Numbered from the stretch's first letter, positions 30,510 to 42,755 are shown. The stretch is DNA of 64,000 nucleotides from Rugalucina vietnamica (GCA_964017185.1 OZ024876.1:28054278-28118277), one strand, 5' to 3'. A program made the numbers and translations. Notes: generated from the sequence alone by a model not told the origin.

Positions 30510-30665
30510 CTAGGGCCAGAACTTGCCAGAATTCTCGTCTGCTACTGGACAGGGTGGTAATTGCCTGATAGTTGCGTCTGTAGATCTTTCCTTTAGTTCG
30601 TCTGCAGAGCAACACTGCGGTAGATCAATTCGACAAGAATTATTACCAGTCAGCAAGTTGTTAAT
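30510..30665 (-). CDS. Putative last exon of a Cys-containing protein (51 aa)
   Basis: A good acceptor, TGATTTTTATTACAG, is followed by exactly 52 codons in phase 0, ending in TAG. The peptide starts INNLLTGNNSCRIDLPQCCS and continues ADELKERSTDATIRQLPPCP, ending SGKFWP. Four cysteines including a CC pair suggest an extracellular disulfide-bonded tail, but no family is recognised. GC content is clearly above the flanks. Upstream exons on the minus strand (beyond 30666) were not identified; family F, C and LINE copies fill the next 6 kb. Confidence 0.5.
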   Translation of the reverse strand: MNNLLTGNNSCRIDLPQCCSADELKERSTDATIRQLPPCPVADENSGKFWP

Positions 30666-30994
30666 CTGTAATAAAAATCATAGTTGTATAATCTTTTCAT
30701 AGACATTTCTGAGAATTTCTGACAGTCATTGGTATTCAATTAGATTATCAATGGATAACAGGCTCACATACCAATTTGCTAAGACATTCCGTTGCAATGA
30801 ACTGCTAAATGTTGCGGGGCAATTTACCGGAATTGAACCAATTTATTGGTTTGCGCTATAATGTACCTTAACTTTACAGTTTCATTTGTCTCCTCCTCTT
30901 ACTTTCGTTCCACACTTTTTGTTTGCATCTAAAAGGTAACGAACTTCATTATGTGGTCAACGAAAGGATGTCCTTTATTTACTGACAATTTTAA
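30666..30994. other. Unassigned, possibly intronic
   Basis: Nothing recognised. Confidence 0.5.
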
Positions 30995-31320
30995 CCTTTT
31001 ATGACGAATGGACTTGACTATCATTATCATTCGGGTGAATCCACTTTCATTTTAAGTGTTTTGAATTTTTAATCCATTTTTCGGTGAACTATCTCTATGC
31101 AAACAGAATAGCCTCAAATGGGACGCCGCGTTCTGCGGCGTACGCGGCGTTCTGTGGTGTCACATCTCGGGCTGTACTGTTTGCCTATATCCCATCAAGA
31201 GGACGCCAGACTTATTATTACAATTTTTATTATTTGATAGGAAATTTAAATGATCCACAACTTTATTGCATAATGGTTGTTGCTTTCGAGTTCCGAGTAA
31301 ATTAACGTTGAGTAAGGAAT
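30995..31320 (+). mobile_element. Family F hairpin element, copy 1
   Basis: GACGAATGGACTTGACTATC, TCATTATCATTCGGGTG, then the hairpin at about 31097-31186: GCAAACAGAATAGCCTCAAA facing TCGGGCTGTACTGTTTGCC, with GACGCCGCGTTCTGCGGCG in the loop region internally duplicated. A cleaner copy is at 41636. Confidence 0.7.
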
Positions 31321-31621
31321 AGACTTGGCAACGGCGATGCCATATAAAGAGGTGCTTTATTTGCATGCGCGAGTTTAAGAGACAAATATTCATTTGTCTC
31401 GCAACAAAGGTCAAACTGAGTAATTTACAAGCCTGATAATACTGATATTACATCCAGTAGACACACGGCTAAACAAATTACTTTCCATAACCTAATATCC
31501 TAGCTGTTCTATCCATCAAAAAAGCTGTAAGCATTGCCAGGAGAAGATTTTCAATAAATACAGACACAAAACATCCTTTCATGAACGGTAAGGCGCGCAT
31601 CAAACTTTTTGTGAGAATGAC
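31321..31621. other. Unassigned sequence
   Basis: Nothing recognised. Confidence 0.5.
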
Positions 31622-31848
31622 GATTTTATGTCTTGGTGTTTAAATTTTTTGTGCTGTTGGCGTCTTATGTATGTTTTCATATTTTAGTTAAGTTTACGTA
31701 ACTGAGAGGCCATCTATTGGGAAAATAGCTGCTCATTCGGCTTACGATAGTAAATTTAGTTTTTTCCCATCTCGGTTTTTGGAGTGAGAATCTTTTTCTG
31801 ATTGCGCCTTTTCCTGATCTTTGCCTACTTGTACCTTTTCATGTCAAA
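31622..31848 (+). mobile_element. Family C 3' fragment
   Basis: GATTTTATGTCTTGGTGTTT through CATCTATTGGGAAAATAGCT to the shared terminus TTTGCCTACTTGTACCTTTT. It faces the next copy at 32115 in inverted orientation. Confidence 0.85.
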
Positions 31849-32114
31849 CTCTTGATTTTAGGTTCCAGCAAGGAGACATATTGAATTTGGATTCATACGT
31901 TTGGTTTTACATGTTGCAATTATGGTAACAAACATTATACGATCAGTATTTTGTCAAAATTGAAAGTTCTTGTTCGTAGGTAATGTCACGATAGGCACGA
32001 TACTGTCAAAGCTTTCATACCTGACCATCATGGAGCTACGCAAACAAAACTATAACAATCAATGCCTAAAAGAGAGTAATAATATAGAATAATTAATGCT
32101 GCGTAGCAAAAACT

Positions 32115-32785
32115 TAAAAAGGTACAAGTAGGCAAAGATCAGGAAAAGGCGCAATCAGAAAAAGATTCCCACTCCAAAAACCGAGGTGGGAAAAAACCAA
32201 ACTAACAATCAGGTACTTATACCATGAAACATATCGTAAGCCGAATGAGCAGCTATTTTCCCAATAGGTGGCCACTCAGTTACCTTAACTTAACTAAAAA
32301 TATGAAAACACACATAAGGCGCCAACAGCACAAAAAAAATTTATACACCAAGACATAAAACAAAAAGAACCACCACAGAAGTATCGACTTGGAACGATCA
32401 GTAACTCAAAGTTACTGGCGGGCTTAAACCGGTTTTACATGGCCATAACCTCACCCTTAGCTTCTGCAGTGGTTCATAACATTTAGTTAGTTATTCGGTC
32501 CTCGTGGTGAATCTCTAACTAGTCAATGAATCATCAAGAACAAACAAATAAATCATGATAAACATCCTGATGAATCAAAAACCAGGACTCACAGACTGAG
32601 TAAGCTGCCCGACGATGGAGATCCCTGGGCGCCGAATAACCTACTAACTCCGGAGCAAAAGAAAAACACCAGTTGGACCCCGGTGGGCCAAGCAACAGAC
32701 AAGAAGCTCCGGACCCAACCAACTAAAATGAATAGCTTTATGTCGGGGCCATCATAGAGTCTGACGCCCGACCCACCGGCGTGCA
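32115..32785 (-). mobile_element. Family C 3' fragment, longest copy
   Basis: On the minus strand it ends at 32115 with the common CCTACTTGTACC terminus. It extends back about 670 bp through GGCGCCCAGGGATCTCCATC and into GGTGGGTCGGGCGTCAGACT, beyond the point where other copies stop. Variable 5' ends with a constant 3' end are typical of LINE insertions. No reverse transcriptase lies in this part, so it is 3' untranslated sequence. Confidence 0.85.
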
Positions 32786-33501
32786 ATTAAAGAAGGCAGC
32801 ATAGTTATCAACCATGATTGGGTTAAAAACTAAGCATGCAGACTGTCGCATAACATTCAAGTTATAACCTATACGTCTGTAACGTGTTATGATTTTTCTG
32901 AAAAGCCTTCCTTAAATTATTAAACTAAGCTGAAAACGAAATTAACAATGAACACAACCCTTGGGAACTTCATGCTGTTTTCGATTATAGTAAACATCTG
33001 CCGGTATAGTTGATAAGTCTGGAATTCAGAAATAAATTCCAATCACTTTAGAGGACAATCTTTAACGATCATACCGATACCATGGGAAATAACTCTTGTT
33101 GAGAGCTATTTATCACCAGCTATGCATTTTGAAAATGATGGATTTATGAAAAACAAACTTATAAACTAACTGTTTAAAAAGCGTCCGTACAATTTGATGA
33201 AGTTTTTGAATAGGAATGACGCCAATGAAGTCATAATAAAGGCGACTTTATGTTGAATTTCGATCAATTTTATGCAATGTTTTTGGCGCCATGACTTTGA
33301 AATTAGCGACAGTCGACTGATTAAAGCTGCATGTTTAATTAAACAAGCACACGGTATGTTCTCAACTTTTGTACTGAATATCAATTCAGATACATTGTCA
33401 CAGGCAACGGGATCTGCTGAATGAAAAGGTTCTCTTTTTCGCTTAGCAGAATCTTGGTTGTTTCCTTTTTTCTAGGTGTGTACTATTGACAATTTTTATA
33501 T
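32786..33501. other. Unassigned sequence
   Basis: A minus-strand open frame of 72 codons (33166-33384) ends without recognised residues. No borders support it. Confidence 0.4.
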
Positions 33502-33699
33502 GTGTGTATTCGTAAAGTCACAAGGAATATATATTTGGATTCGATGAGTATGAGAATAAGAAATTGTGAGTATTCGAATTTCCCTTTTTTCAACGATTCG
33601 ATAACAATTACTGAGGAATGTTGTACGTGTGAAAATTTCAATTGTTCGACAATCAGTTGCCTTATTCACGTTATAAAGTACCAATCAACAGAACAATAG
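33502..33699 (+). CDS. Cys-rich open frame resembling half a VWC domain
   Basis: A 65-codon frame contains NCEYSNFPFFNDS, then EECCTCENFNCSTISC. The spacing C-x-Y ... C-C-x-C-x4-C-x4-C resembles the second half of von Willebrand factor C domains, which occur in secreted proteins. There is no clear splice acceptor, and the codons are AT-rich. It abuts the 5' side of the LINE at 33760, so it may be an isolated exon or chance. Confidence is low. Confidence 0.25.
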   Translation: MCIRKVTRNIYLDSMSMRIRNCEYSNFPFFNDSITITEECCTCENFNCSTISCLIHVIKYQSTEQ

Positions 33700-33759
33700 A
33701 GAATTGCCCTGTGAAGAATAATCCAAGTACAGGATATATATAGTATTAAGAAATGTTCC

Positions 33760-36690
33760 TGAAAGGCGGAGTGAGAATGTGGTGGACACCGTTAATGGGA
33801 TTCTGCGAGATGGGCTGAGAGATGTCAGTGTAAATAAGGCAGAGAGAAAACCATCTGACAATCGTAACAGTGATAGTTCGAACCCCCCCCCCCACACACA
33901 CACACACATAATAGTGGCAACATTAAATTCGAGAGAGGATTACTTGAGATACAGAATAGAGACCAGAGGGAATTCTGGCGGAAAATTGGGTCAATTGGCG
34001 TTAATCAAACCAGACAAAATGTTATCCCCATGCAAGTCAAATTGACAGATGGATCAATTTCGAACGACCTTCCTACAGTTGAAACTGAATTTTCAAACCT
34101 TTTTAACTCAAATATTGATCACGATGAACGTATTGATTTAAATGATCGCAACACTGAAATGAATCATGCCGCATTCAATAATGCCGAACTAAATGGCTAC
34201 AATACAAGAGATGAGCTAGTCAAAACTATTCAAAACGCTGGTAGTAATAAAGCACCCGGTTGCGATGAAATTCCTACTGAAGTTCTGAAAAACGAGACTA
34301 CCATGTATTTTATGTTGAGACTTTTTAATGTATGTTTACAAACAGGACAGGTCCCTAAAGAATGGTCTAAATGTATCCTTAATCCAATTCCGAGGTCATC
34401 AACCAATGACAGAACAGATCCCATGTCTTATAGAGGTATTGCGCTTGCCGCAGCTTCTTATAAGTTATATAACAACAGGCTAATAAAATGGGCTGAGTCA
34501 AATGAACGACTTGCCAATGAGCAAAACGGATTTAGAAAAGGCAGAAGCACCATTGACCATATTTCAAGCATAACAAACATTATTGAAACTCGTAAATTGA
34601 AGCGTAAGCAAACATTTGCAGCTTTCATAGATTTTCGTAAAGCTTACGACTCTATCAATAGGTCTCTCTCTACTCTGGGCAAAACTGGGCAATTTAGGCA
34701 TCGGTGGGAATATTTTAAGAGTGATAAAGTAAATTTACAACGATTTTCAATACTGCGTTCGGCTTAACTGGATTGATACAAACTGGTTCAAATTAACAAA
34801 CGGGCTGCAGCAAGGGTGTATGTTATCTCCCCTTTTGTTTAACATGTTCATCAATAATCTTGTAGAAACTATCAAAGGACTTGGTATCGGGGTCGATATA
34901 GGACAAGAGAAGGTTTCAATTCTGATGTACGCGGATGATTTGGTCCTTTTAGCAAAGAACGAAAATTATCTTCAACTAATTTGCTAAATGCTCTCTCTAA
35001 CTGGTGCAGAAGGAATCATATAACTGTTAACGAAACAAAATCCAATGTTGTTCACTTTCGCTCACAGTCAGTTCCTAAGACCAACTTTGTTTTCTTGTGC
35101 TGTGATAAGCAAATACAACTTGCTTCACAGTATCATTATCTAGGTCTCTTGTTAACTGAATTTCTAAATTTTGGTTTGATGGCAAATACAGTCGCTAAAT
35201 CTGCAAGTCGAGCTCAGGGTTTGGTAATATACAAGTGTAAACTTAACGGCGGGCTTCCATTCAAATGCTTTACTAAATTATATGACTCATTGGTGTGGCC
35301 AATAATTGAATGTGGGTCTAGTATTTGGGGTTCAATAAAACTATCGTGCATTGCAGCTGTCCAAAATCGTGCTTCCCGTGACTACCTTGGCGTTGGCAAA
35401 TACACGCCAAACCTTGCAATACAGGGTGACATTGGTTGGATACCAGCTCAAGTAAAGCAGTGGAAATCACTAGAACGATTATGGTGTAGATTTAAAGACA
35501 TGTCACAAAATTGAATTAATAAGCGCATCTTTCAATGGTCTGTGTCAAGCTCATCCACTAGATGTAAGAACTGGGCTTTTAAATTCAAGTCGCATATGAC
35601 CCATCTGAATTTGGAAAACTTATTGAATGATGACGCCGCTTTCTCGAAAAAGTATATATTAGATAATGTCCATGAAAAAGAACTAACTAGCCTTAAAGAG
35701 TACTGGAGAAGCGAACTTGATAAAGTAGATAGACCAAAAGGAAGCTAAAGTAAACTTAGATCGTACAGGATTTTTAAGCAAGCGTTTGGTACTGAAGCTT
35801 ACGTCTCAAAAGATATACTTAGGTCACACAGAAGCACTCTTGCTAAATTCAGATGCGGGGTTGCTCCAATAAAACTCGAAACTGGGAGATGAGATATGAG
35901 AATTTACATGTTGATGAACGCAAATGTTTTGTATGCGATGCAGTAGAATCTGAATGTCATGTAATTTGCGAATGCCCTGTTTATGATGACCTCCGAAATA
36001 TTCTTTTTACCAAAGCTAAAGAGGTGATACAAAATTTTTAAACTTAAAGTGTGTTTGAAAAAAATGAGTAAAGTGCTCTCTAACTCTGAAATTATATCTC
36101 TAACTGCCAAAATCCTATGTGATATGCTGAAAAGGAGACGCTCCTTTTTATACGTATAAATATGTTATATTATTGTCATGTTTGTTTTCGTCGTAATTGG
36201 TTTGTTCCATTGAAATAGTATAGGAATTGCAATGAAGAAGTATGTAAACACTCAATGTTTGCGCGTTCTATGTATCTCTTAGCCTTTATGCCATTACAAC
36301 ATATAAACTGATGATGAATTAGCAAGTAATACGCAATAACATAAGTAAACATTTTGCATTATTATTATGTATACAGTGTATTTAAGGATTTCTGAAAACA
36401 AAATGTAACTCAGCTGCAAGGGCATTGCACCACTGCGGAGGTCGATGTAGGGGCATGCTGTCTGGACATTGGTTTCCGCCACATGTTTCCTGCATTATGC
36501 TGGCGTCGGTGGTGCGTGGTCCGTTCTGCTGATATAGTTTTCACTGACCGCATTTATTGTCGCCTGGGTGAGTGACCCATGTAGGTAGGGAAACCGCCCA
36601 ATCACTTGGGTGGCTTGTCTTGGCGGCGCCATGGTGGGAGGTGGAATCACCCTGACTGTATTTAACATAGTGTATATATTGTATTATACG
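33760..36690 (+). mobile_element. Degenerate LINE (non-LTR retrotransposon) with reverse transcriptase
   Basis: The plus strand encodes, in order, DQREFWRKIGSIGV (about 33955), NKAPGCDEIPTEVLK (34248), FIDFRKAYDSINR (34627), LQQGCMLSPLLFNMFINNL (34805), the catalytic LMYADDLVLLA (34920), a thumb-like region ending about 35512, and a C-terminal Cys motif ERKCFVCDAVESECHVICEC (35918), a C-x2-C-x7-H-x3-C knuckle. At least two frame changes and several stop codons separate these blocks, so it is dead. An upstream piece, VNGILRDGLRDVSVNKAERK (33790), may belong to ORF1. No endonuclease was seen, so the 5' part is probably deleted. 36400-36690 is likely 3' untranslated sequence. The clade (CR1/L2-like or Jockey/I group) is not resolved. 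Confidence 0.9.
33885..33908. repeat. C-run and (CA)n microsatellite inside the LINE
   Basis: Eleven C then about eight CA, within the frame upstream of the reverse transcriptase. Confidence 0.9.
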
Positions 36691-36784
36691 ATATAATAAT
36701 TTATATGTTCGATGTTCTGTGTGATATCTGGATATTACATATAGATATATGCCATCACATGCTGATGGGCCATGGACTCCGACA

Positions 36785-39610
36785 AACTATATTAGTCCTG
36801 CAGATTTATGGGGTATTTTGTCGGAACCCGGAAATAGGGTTCAAACTTTTTTTCTTGACTGATTCTTGTAGCTTAGACCTTGCCCTTCAAGAATCTGAGT
36901 GATGTCACCTTGTCATCATTGAGCATTCGAGATATTTAAGAAGGCGCCAAGAAAGGCCGCCAAAATATGTTATCACATGTTTTGCTATATCTAAGGCTTG
37001 AATACTTGTTTCTATTTGCCGCATGTGGCTCTTAAAACATATCTTTGAAGTTGCCTGATAAATAAAAAACCTATAATGATTTTTAAAAATAAGCATGGCA
37101 TCCAAGATGGCCGCCAAATAGAATTTTTGCACAGAATAGAATGTAATGCGCAGGACTTGAGCGTTTTGTCTTCATTTCATCCTGTATTGTAGTGTCATGT
37201 GCAGATATGACTTAAGACCATTATCAGAACACTCTGAACCTAAGATGTCATCCAAGATGGCTGTTTCAGTATGACAACAGCCTTATGAGCTTGGCTGGCA
37301 TACATATTTGCTATTTATTTAAGGTATTTCTAGACCATATCAAAAGCAGGATCTTAAAAAAGTACAAGTAGGCAAAGATCAGGAAAAGGCGCAACCAGAA
37401 AAAGACCCCCACCCCAAAAACCAAGGCGGGAAAAAACCAAACCAACAATCAGGCACTTATACCATGAAAACATTTCGCAAGCCGAATGAGCAGCTATTTT
37501 CCCAATAGGTGGCCACTTACAAACTGATTGCAAAGGATCTCATTTCTATTTTTATTATCCACAATTATAAGTGTCTGTGGTGTTATGATTAAGCTATCGA
37601 CATGTATGCCAGGAATCTTTGGTTCAAGCCTTGGCTTTTCCAGTCTTTTGAATGGGACTTTAAACTGAGGTCTCGGCTCCACATGACCTTAGCTTGAGAT
37701 ATAAAACAAAAATCAACCACCAAATACAGACAGACGAATATTTCCCTCTGGCAGTGGTATCCTCTTATGAGTAGATCCTCTAGTTGCCTATGTGGTACCT
37801 GTGGTAGTTCATGAATGACGGCATATATAGGAGTTGTCCTAAACACATATTAATTCAAATTTAGAACCGGTTGTTGCCCCTGCATCAACAGTATTCATTA
37901 GCTGGCGAAAGCCGAGAGAACCAGTCCTAATAGAGAACTGCATGCAAGACTGTTGAACACATGTGCTGACTGCTACTGCATGCTAAGAAATTTGTAATAT
38001 CGTGTCCAAATGTTAAATTGTGGATCTCCCGGGCCCACGTCCCAGGAAACATTACTGCATTACTGCATTACTGCATTAACTGAGAGAACATCATTAAGAG
38101 CATATTACCAAATAGCAATAGCAAAGGCAGGTCTAACATGATCTATCATGCCCTCTATCGGCAGAGCCTCCCGAGGACAGAGTGAACGTAATGAGACCAC
38201 TAGATCGTCTGAGAAAAAGTATGTCTATCTTGTTGGGAAGTTTCACCGTAACACGTGTTCTTTTACCCCTATGCTGCAGTGTTCAAGCGTATCTATAGAT
38301 CCGGTCCAAGTTCAAAGAAAGGTTTGTTCTGTTCAGGTTCGATACCATGTAAGGTTACAGCTTTCATCCCATAACTTTTTACTTTTGTGTCCTGTTATAG
38401 TACGATTATGGCGGCCATCTTGGATCATTGTTATTATGTGAGAATAAACACAAATCATGCTGTTCACAGCATTATATATTATATCGGCATTTCAAACACA
38501 CGACATTTGGTATATGCAGCACATGACTGGTATTATAATTAATGAACGTGATATTTTCAAGTATAATTATGGTGGCAATCTTAGTCGTCATCTTTCTTCG
38601 TTTACATAACTGAAATCAAAGGACTTCACTATTATGTGAACGAGAAATGGGCATTCCATACACAAGACACTTTATATACAGCAATTGAATGCATTTTTAA
38701 TAAAAGAATACCTCTTATATTATGATTATGACATCCATCTTGGTCATCATCTTGAATTATTATTATTACACATGTATTGTGTGGGTGTCAAACATTAGAA
38801 CAATTATTATGATGCTTACAACATAAAAGGAGAATTAACACACAAAGCAACGGGTATATTCAACTCTGGGGTTCTACATTCTTGCTTATGGCGAACGTCT
38901 CGGGCGCCTTGATAATTTTTCCAAAACGCCTAATGATGCCAGGGTGGCATCATGCAGTTTCTAAACATGGCATGGCCTAATGAATTGGAAGCCACAATAA
39001 AATATCATGCGGCGCCGTATTCCAGGTTATGCTGATGGCAACTGGACTATGACTAAGAAATCAACTTCAGCAACATCTTTGCGACAGTCTAAGTTAACAA
39101 CCATCTTTGACGCCATCTTGTATTCCGAAAATACAAAAGAAAACAACTTCTTATCAGAATCACCCACTTTTAATATTTTCAGTCACCTACTATACATATG
39201 AATGTAATATTTTCAGTATTTCAAGTGAACCAAATTGAGATAACGCTGATTACTGTCATTTATGTTGCATTCTGGCAGCCATCTTGGAAGCATTCATGAT
39301 ATACTTGACCATGCTAGCAGGAAATGGTCTTTGACATTCAATTTATAAAATTATGTCAACAATTTCTAAATAAAATATGTCCTGAGTGCAAATAGAAGCT
39401 TTGTTATGACCATCCCTTATATTGAGCCTCCATCTTGGACGCCATCTTGTTTTTCTCAAAATGCTCAATGATGACAAGGTGACATCAGTCAGATTCTTTA
39501 ATGGTAACATCTAAGCAACAAGAATCAGCTAAGAAAAAAAGTTTGAACCATATTTCCGGGTCAAGCTGGATATCTGCAGGACTATATTCGTCGTTAACAG
39601 AATTAAATAT
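36785..39610. mobile_element. 2.8 kb inverted repeat with arrayed CCAAGATGGC motifs
   Basis: The left end (36785-36940) has TATATTAGTCCTGCAGAT, CGGAAATAGGGTTCAAAC and GATGTCACCTTGTCATCATT. The right end (39470-39600) has the same blocks inverted. The left half holds CCAAGATGGCCGCC and CCAAGATGGC motifs (37098, 37252), and the right half holds the inverted CCATCTTGG (38405, 38735, 39105, 39275, 39427). The whole is a degenerate palindrome of about 1.4 kb arms. A family C piece lies at 37352-37512. Open frames at 37494-37846 and 38148-38441 are unsupported. Confidence 0.7.
37352..37512 (-). mobile_element. Family C 3' fragment nested in the 2.8 kb inverted repeat
   Basis: AGTACAAGTAGGCAAAGATC, GAAAAAGACCCCCACCCC, CAGCTATTTTCCCAATAGGT. 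It starts at the common family C 3' terminus and is truncated after about 160 bp. Confidence 0.85.
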
Positions 39611-40069
39611 TTGTAGGCAATTTCTTAAATACATACCCTGGTGTGTGTCGGGGTGGCCTTTGTAGGACCACTCCTTAATTATATGACCGTTTCTCGGCAC
39701 ATACCCGGTGTTCTGGTGTTTCTATAGCATCTCCGAAACAGATTTTGTGGAGTTAAGGTGCTCGTTTGCATGTGATGGTGTATCGCTGCTTTGCGGCTCC
39801 TCTCATTTGTACTTTTTTATAAGTAATTATTGTTATAAGTGTAGATAATATCAATTTTTGTTTTTAATGACTTATAAGGTATTTATTGCTTTACGGAGCC
39901 TGTTTAGTGGTAATTTATGGATATGCTTATATGGAATTGTTTAAACTGTATATACATGTATAGTGTCTCGTAAGCCAAATTGTGGCTGGGTATCAACTTT
40001 AAGTCTTTCATAATTATGTTGTATTGTGTGATGTTGACTCTAACTGGGGTCCAACTGGTGTTTTTCTTT
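39611..40069. other. Unassigned sequence
   Basis: Nothing recognised. GCTTTACGGAGCC and GCTTTGCGGCTCC near 39790 and 39890 hint at a diverged short duplication. Confidence 0.45.
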
Positions 40070-40627
40070 TGCTCCGGAGTTAGTAGGTTATTCGGCGCCC
40101 AGGGATCTCCATCGTCGGGCAGCTTACTCAATCTGTGAGTCCTGGTTTTTGATTCATCAGGATGTTTATCATGATTTATTTGTTTGTTCTTGATGATTCA
40201 TTGACTAGTTAGAGATTCACCACGAGGACCGAAGAACTTACTAAATGTTATGAACCACTGCAGAAGCTGAGGGTGAGGTTAGGATCCTGTAAAACCGGTT
40301 TAAGCCCGCCAGTAACTTTGTGTTACTGATCGTTCCAAGGCGATACTTCTGTGGTGGTTCTTTTTGTTTTATGTCTTGGTGTTTGGAATTTTTTGTGCTG
40401 TTGGCGCCTTATGTATGTTTTCATATTTTTAATTAAGTTAAGGTAACTGAGTGGCCACCTATTGGGAAAATAGATGCTCATTCGACTTACGATATGTTTC
40501 ATGGTACTGTAAGTGCCTGATTGTTAGTTTGGTTTTTTCCCACCTCGGTTTTTGGAGTGGCAATCTCTTTCTGATTGCGCCTTTCCCTGATCTTTGCCTA
40601 CTTGTACATTTTTCTAATAAACCATTA

Positions 40628-40664
<37 letters not shown>
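40070..40664 (+). mobile_element. Family C 3' fragment with (TTAC)n tail
   Basis: GCTCCGGAGTTAGTAGGTTA, GAACCACTGCAGAAGCTGAG, CCGGTTTAAGCCCGCCAGTA and TTTTTGGAGTGGCAATC, then the terminus CCTACTTGTACATTTTTC. This copy continues with AATAAACCATTA and nine TTAC units (40628-40664). The simple-repeat tail supports a LINE 3' end. Confidence 0.88.
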
Positions 40665-40665
<1 letters not shown>

Positions 40666-41635
40666 TGAAGCTACACACTCAGGTATATCATTATGATCTA
40701 AAACCTACAATGGTTATTTAAACACGTCTTCCATAATTACAAAATCACGAAAAACGTATGCAAAATCAAAGATAATTGCCTGTAGTATTTCTTTTCGTTC
40801 CGTTGGCCTTTTTTTTTATTTATTTTTTTTTTCATCAATTTACTGGTTATAAGATGGACTTCCACTGAAGAAAGTTGTTCGCGGAATTTTATCAGCGAGT
40901 TCAGTTGAATAATATAGATGTCACAAATGTGGATTCGAAGATGTATTTTTGTCGCTTATTTTACCCAAACCCACATGTTGTTGCAAACCACAAACCTTCC
41001 GAGAGAGTTTCTACCACAAATGGTTAAGCGTTCACCTGTGTCATTGACTGGCATATTACACTTCAGGCTAATAAATTCTTGAGCTGAACACTGTTCTAAG
41101 TATGCTTTGCAATGTAGATATTTACTGAGACAGCTTGACGTAAATAGTGTTGAGTGTGTTCATTTCACATTCTAAGATGTACTGGAGTGTTTAGTTACAA
41201 ATAGTTAAAAATAACAAATATTAAATAACTGTGAAGATTCAAAAGGAAATAGGGAGTACTGACTTCTCCGCCATTATAATACAACACTGACGTTTGCCAC
41301 GCGACCGTCACATTCTGGGCGTCTACCCCAATCACAAATTATAACATTGCTATACTCTTTCATTGCGTGAGTTGGTCAATAGTTTAATTATGAACTTCCC
41401 GTTTACCTCCGTAAAATTACCATTCAGTGTGCTCAAATTTGCTGTTCCCAAGACAATCAGATTGGACGGTTTACTTTTTACAGAAATTTTGAACGGCTGA
41501 AGCTAGTCACTATGACTGCGTCATTTCAACACAGCAAATAAACTGTCTCCGTGTGGAATTAAGTATACTTTATTTTACCAACATTCTGCATCAGCGTTTT
41601 AATAATACATCAATAAACATTTTAACCCATATTTG
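40665..41635. other. Unassigned sequence
   Basis: No element ends or exon-like frames recognised. Confidence 0.45.
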
Positions 41636-41840
41636 ACGAATGGATTTTCCCATCATTATCATTTGGGTGGGTCGTCTTTCATTTTTAGGGGTGTCAGGAG
41701 TGATACTTAATTTTTAGTCAGTTTTTCGAAGAAAATTCTCGAAGCAAACAGAATAGCCCCAGATGGGACGCCGCGTTCTGCGGCGTCACATCTGGGGCTA
41801 TTCTGTTTGCCTATGTCCCATAAAAGGGACGCCAGGCTTG
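41636..41840 (+). mobile_element. Family F hairpin element, copy 2
   Basis: At 41744-41810, GCAAACAGAATAGCCCCAGA and its reverse complement form a stem that continues through GACGCCGC/GCGGCGTC. The 31 bp stem has one mismatch and a five-base loop (GTTCT). Upstream GACGAATGGATTTTCCC and CATTATCATTTGGGTG match the copy at 30995. Confidence 0.8.
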
Positions 41841-42516
41841 AATGAGTTAAAAAGTCTCTTTCACTTTAGGGATCAAAGAGTTAAAGTCAGTTCTAATGAC
41901 CAGATCACCACTTGGGACGTTGTATCATCTGAAAGAATAAACCATTCGATTGGAAAACGCTAAGAATAGTTAAAGTCCTTAAAGGGGATATACAAACGTT
42001 CTTCTGTATCATTTGTATTCTTTGTCTGCTGGTCCCATTTGTTCTTTGGACTTGTTTAACAAAAACTAAACCCCAAAATACACATTGGCTCCCAAGATAC
42101 GGGACTTTATCTAATTGACAGCACTATTTTCAAGTAAGAGTAGTTTCCCTTGGTAAAAAGTTATAAATCAAAATAATTCACTTAAATGGTCATAAAAAGT
42201 TTTGAAACTGAAACAATAAGTTGTAAAATGATTTATAATTGTTTTCAAATGATAATTTGTTTGTTTTAGTTGTTGGTTTTGATGATATTGATAATATTGA
42301 ATGTGCTTCTATGACGTCATAGTGGCACCAATGAATATTCATGAGATACAATGCCAAATTTCAAAACAAAGCTATCTCGGAAACCAATGATGACAATTTG
42401 GCGAGGTTTTCTGCGATCGATACCTTTCACCAATGTCTATTTCATATTCACAAAATCAAAACCTTTAGATATGACCTTTAAAGTTGCAGTATGGAGATGT
42501 TTCAAGTTTGCTTAGC
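41841..42516. other. Unassigned sequence
   Basis: Nothing recognised. Confidence 0.5.
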
Positions 42517-42520
42517 ATTT

Positions 42521-42755
42521 GAACCTTCGCATGAGAAAACCAACAGTTTAGGTTTCCGAACAGGTTCGACACAATCCGAGCTGCACAAGCATAGAAGATG
42601 GCTAGAGGATAGAAATATTGGTTTTAGAACGTAGAGGATTTGCATTATCCGTGTAACGAAAGCAAAAGCGCTGATCGGCTTCGCAGTTATTGCGAAGCTG
42701 ATCTACGCCTTTGTTTTCGCATAGGCAGATTGTTTGTTTTTTCATGCGGTGGCTC
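42521..42755 (-). mobile_element. Family D, complete copy with ATTT duplication
   Basis: Minus-oriented relative to 27513. The ends are GAACCTTCGCATGAGAAAAC and TTTTTCATGCGGTGGCTC, and the core palindrome GATCGGCTTCGCAG faces TGCGAAGCTGATC. ATTT flanks both sides (42517-42520, 42756-42759). The left terminal repeat is more mutated than the right. Confidence 0.88.

Noticed and set aside
33779-34045. A separate host gene upstream of the LINE
   Set aside because: The continuing frame reads into FWRKIG and the reverse transcriptase, and the (CA)n tract lies inside it; it is more likely part of the LINE.
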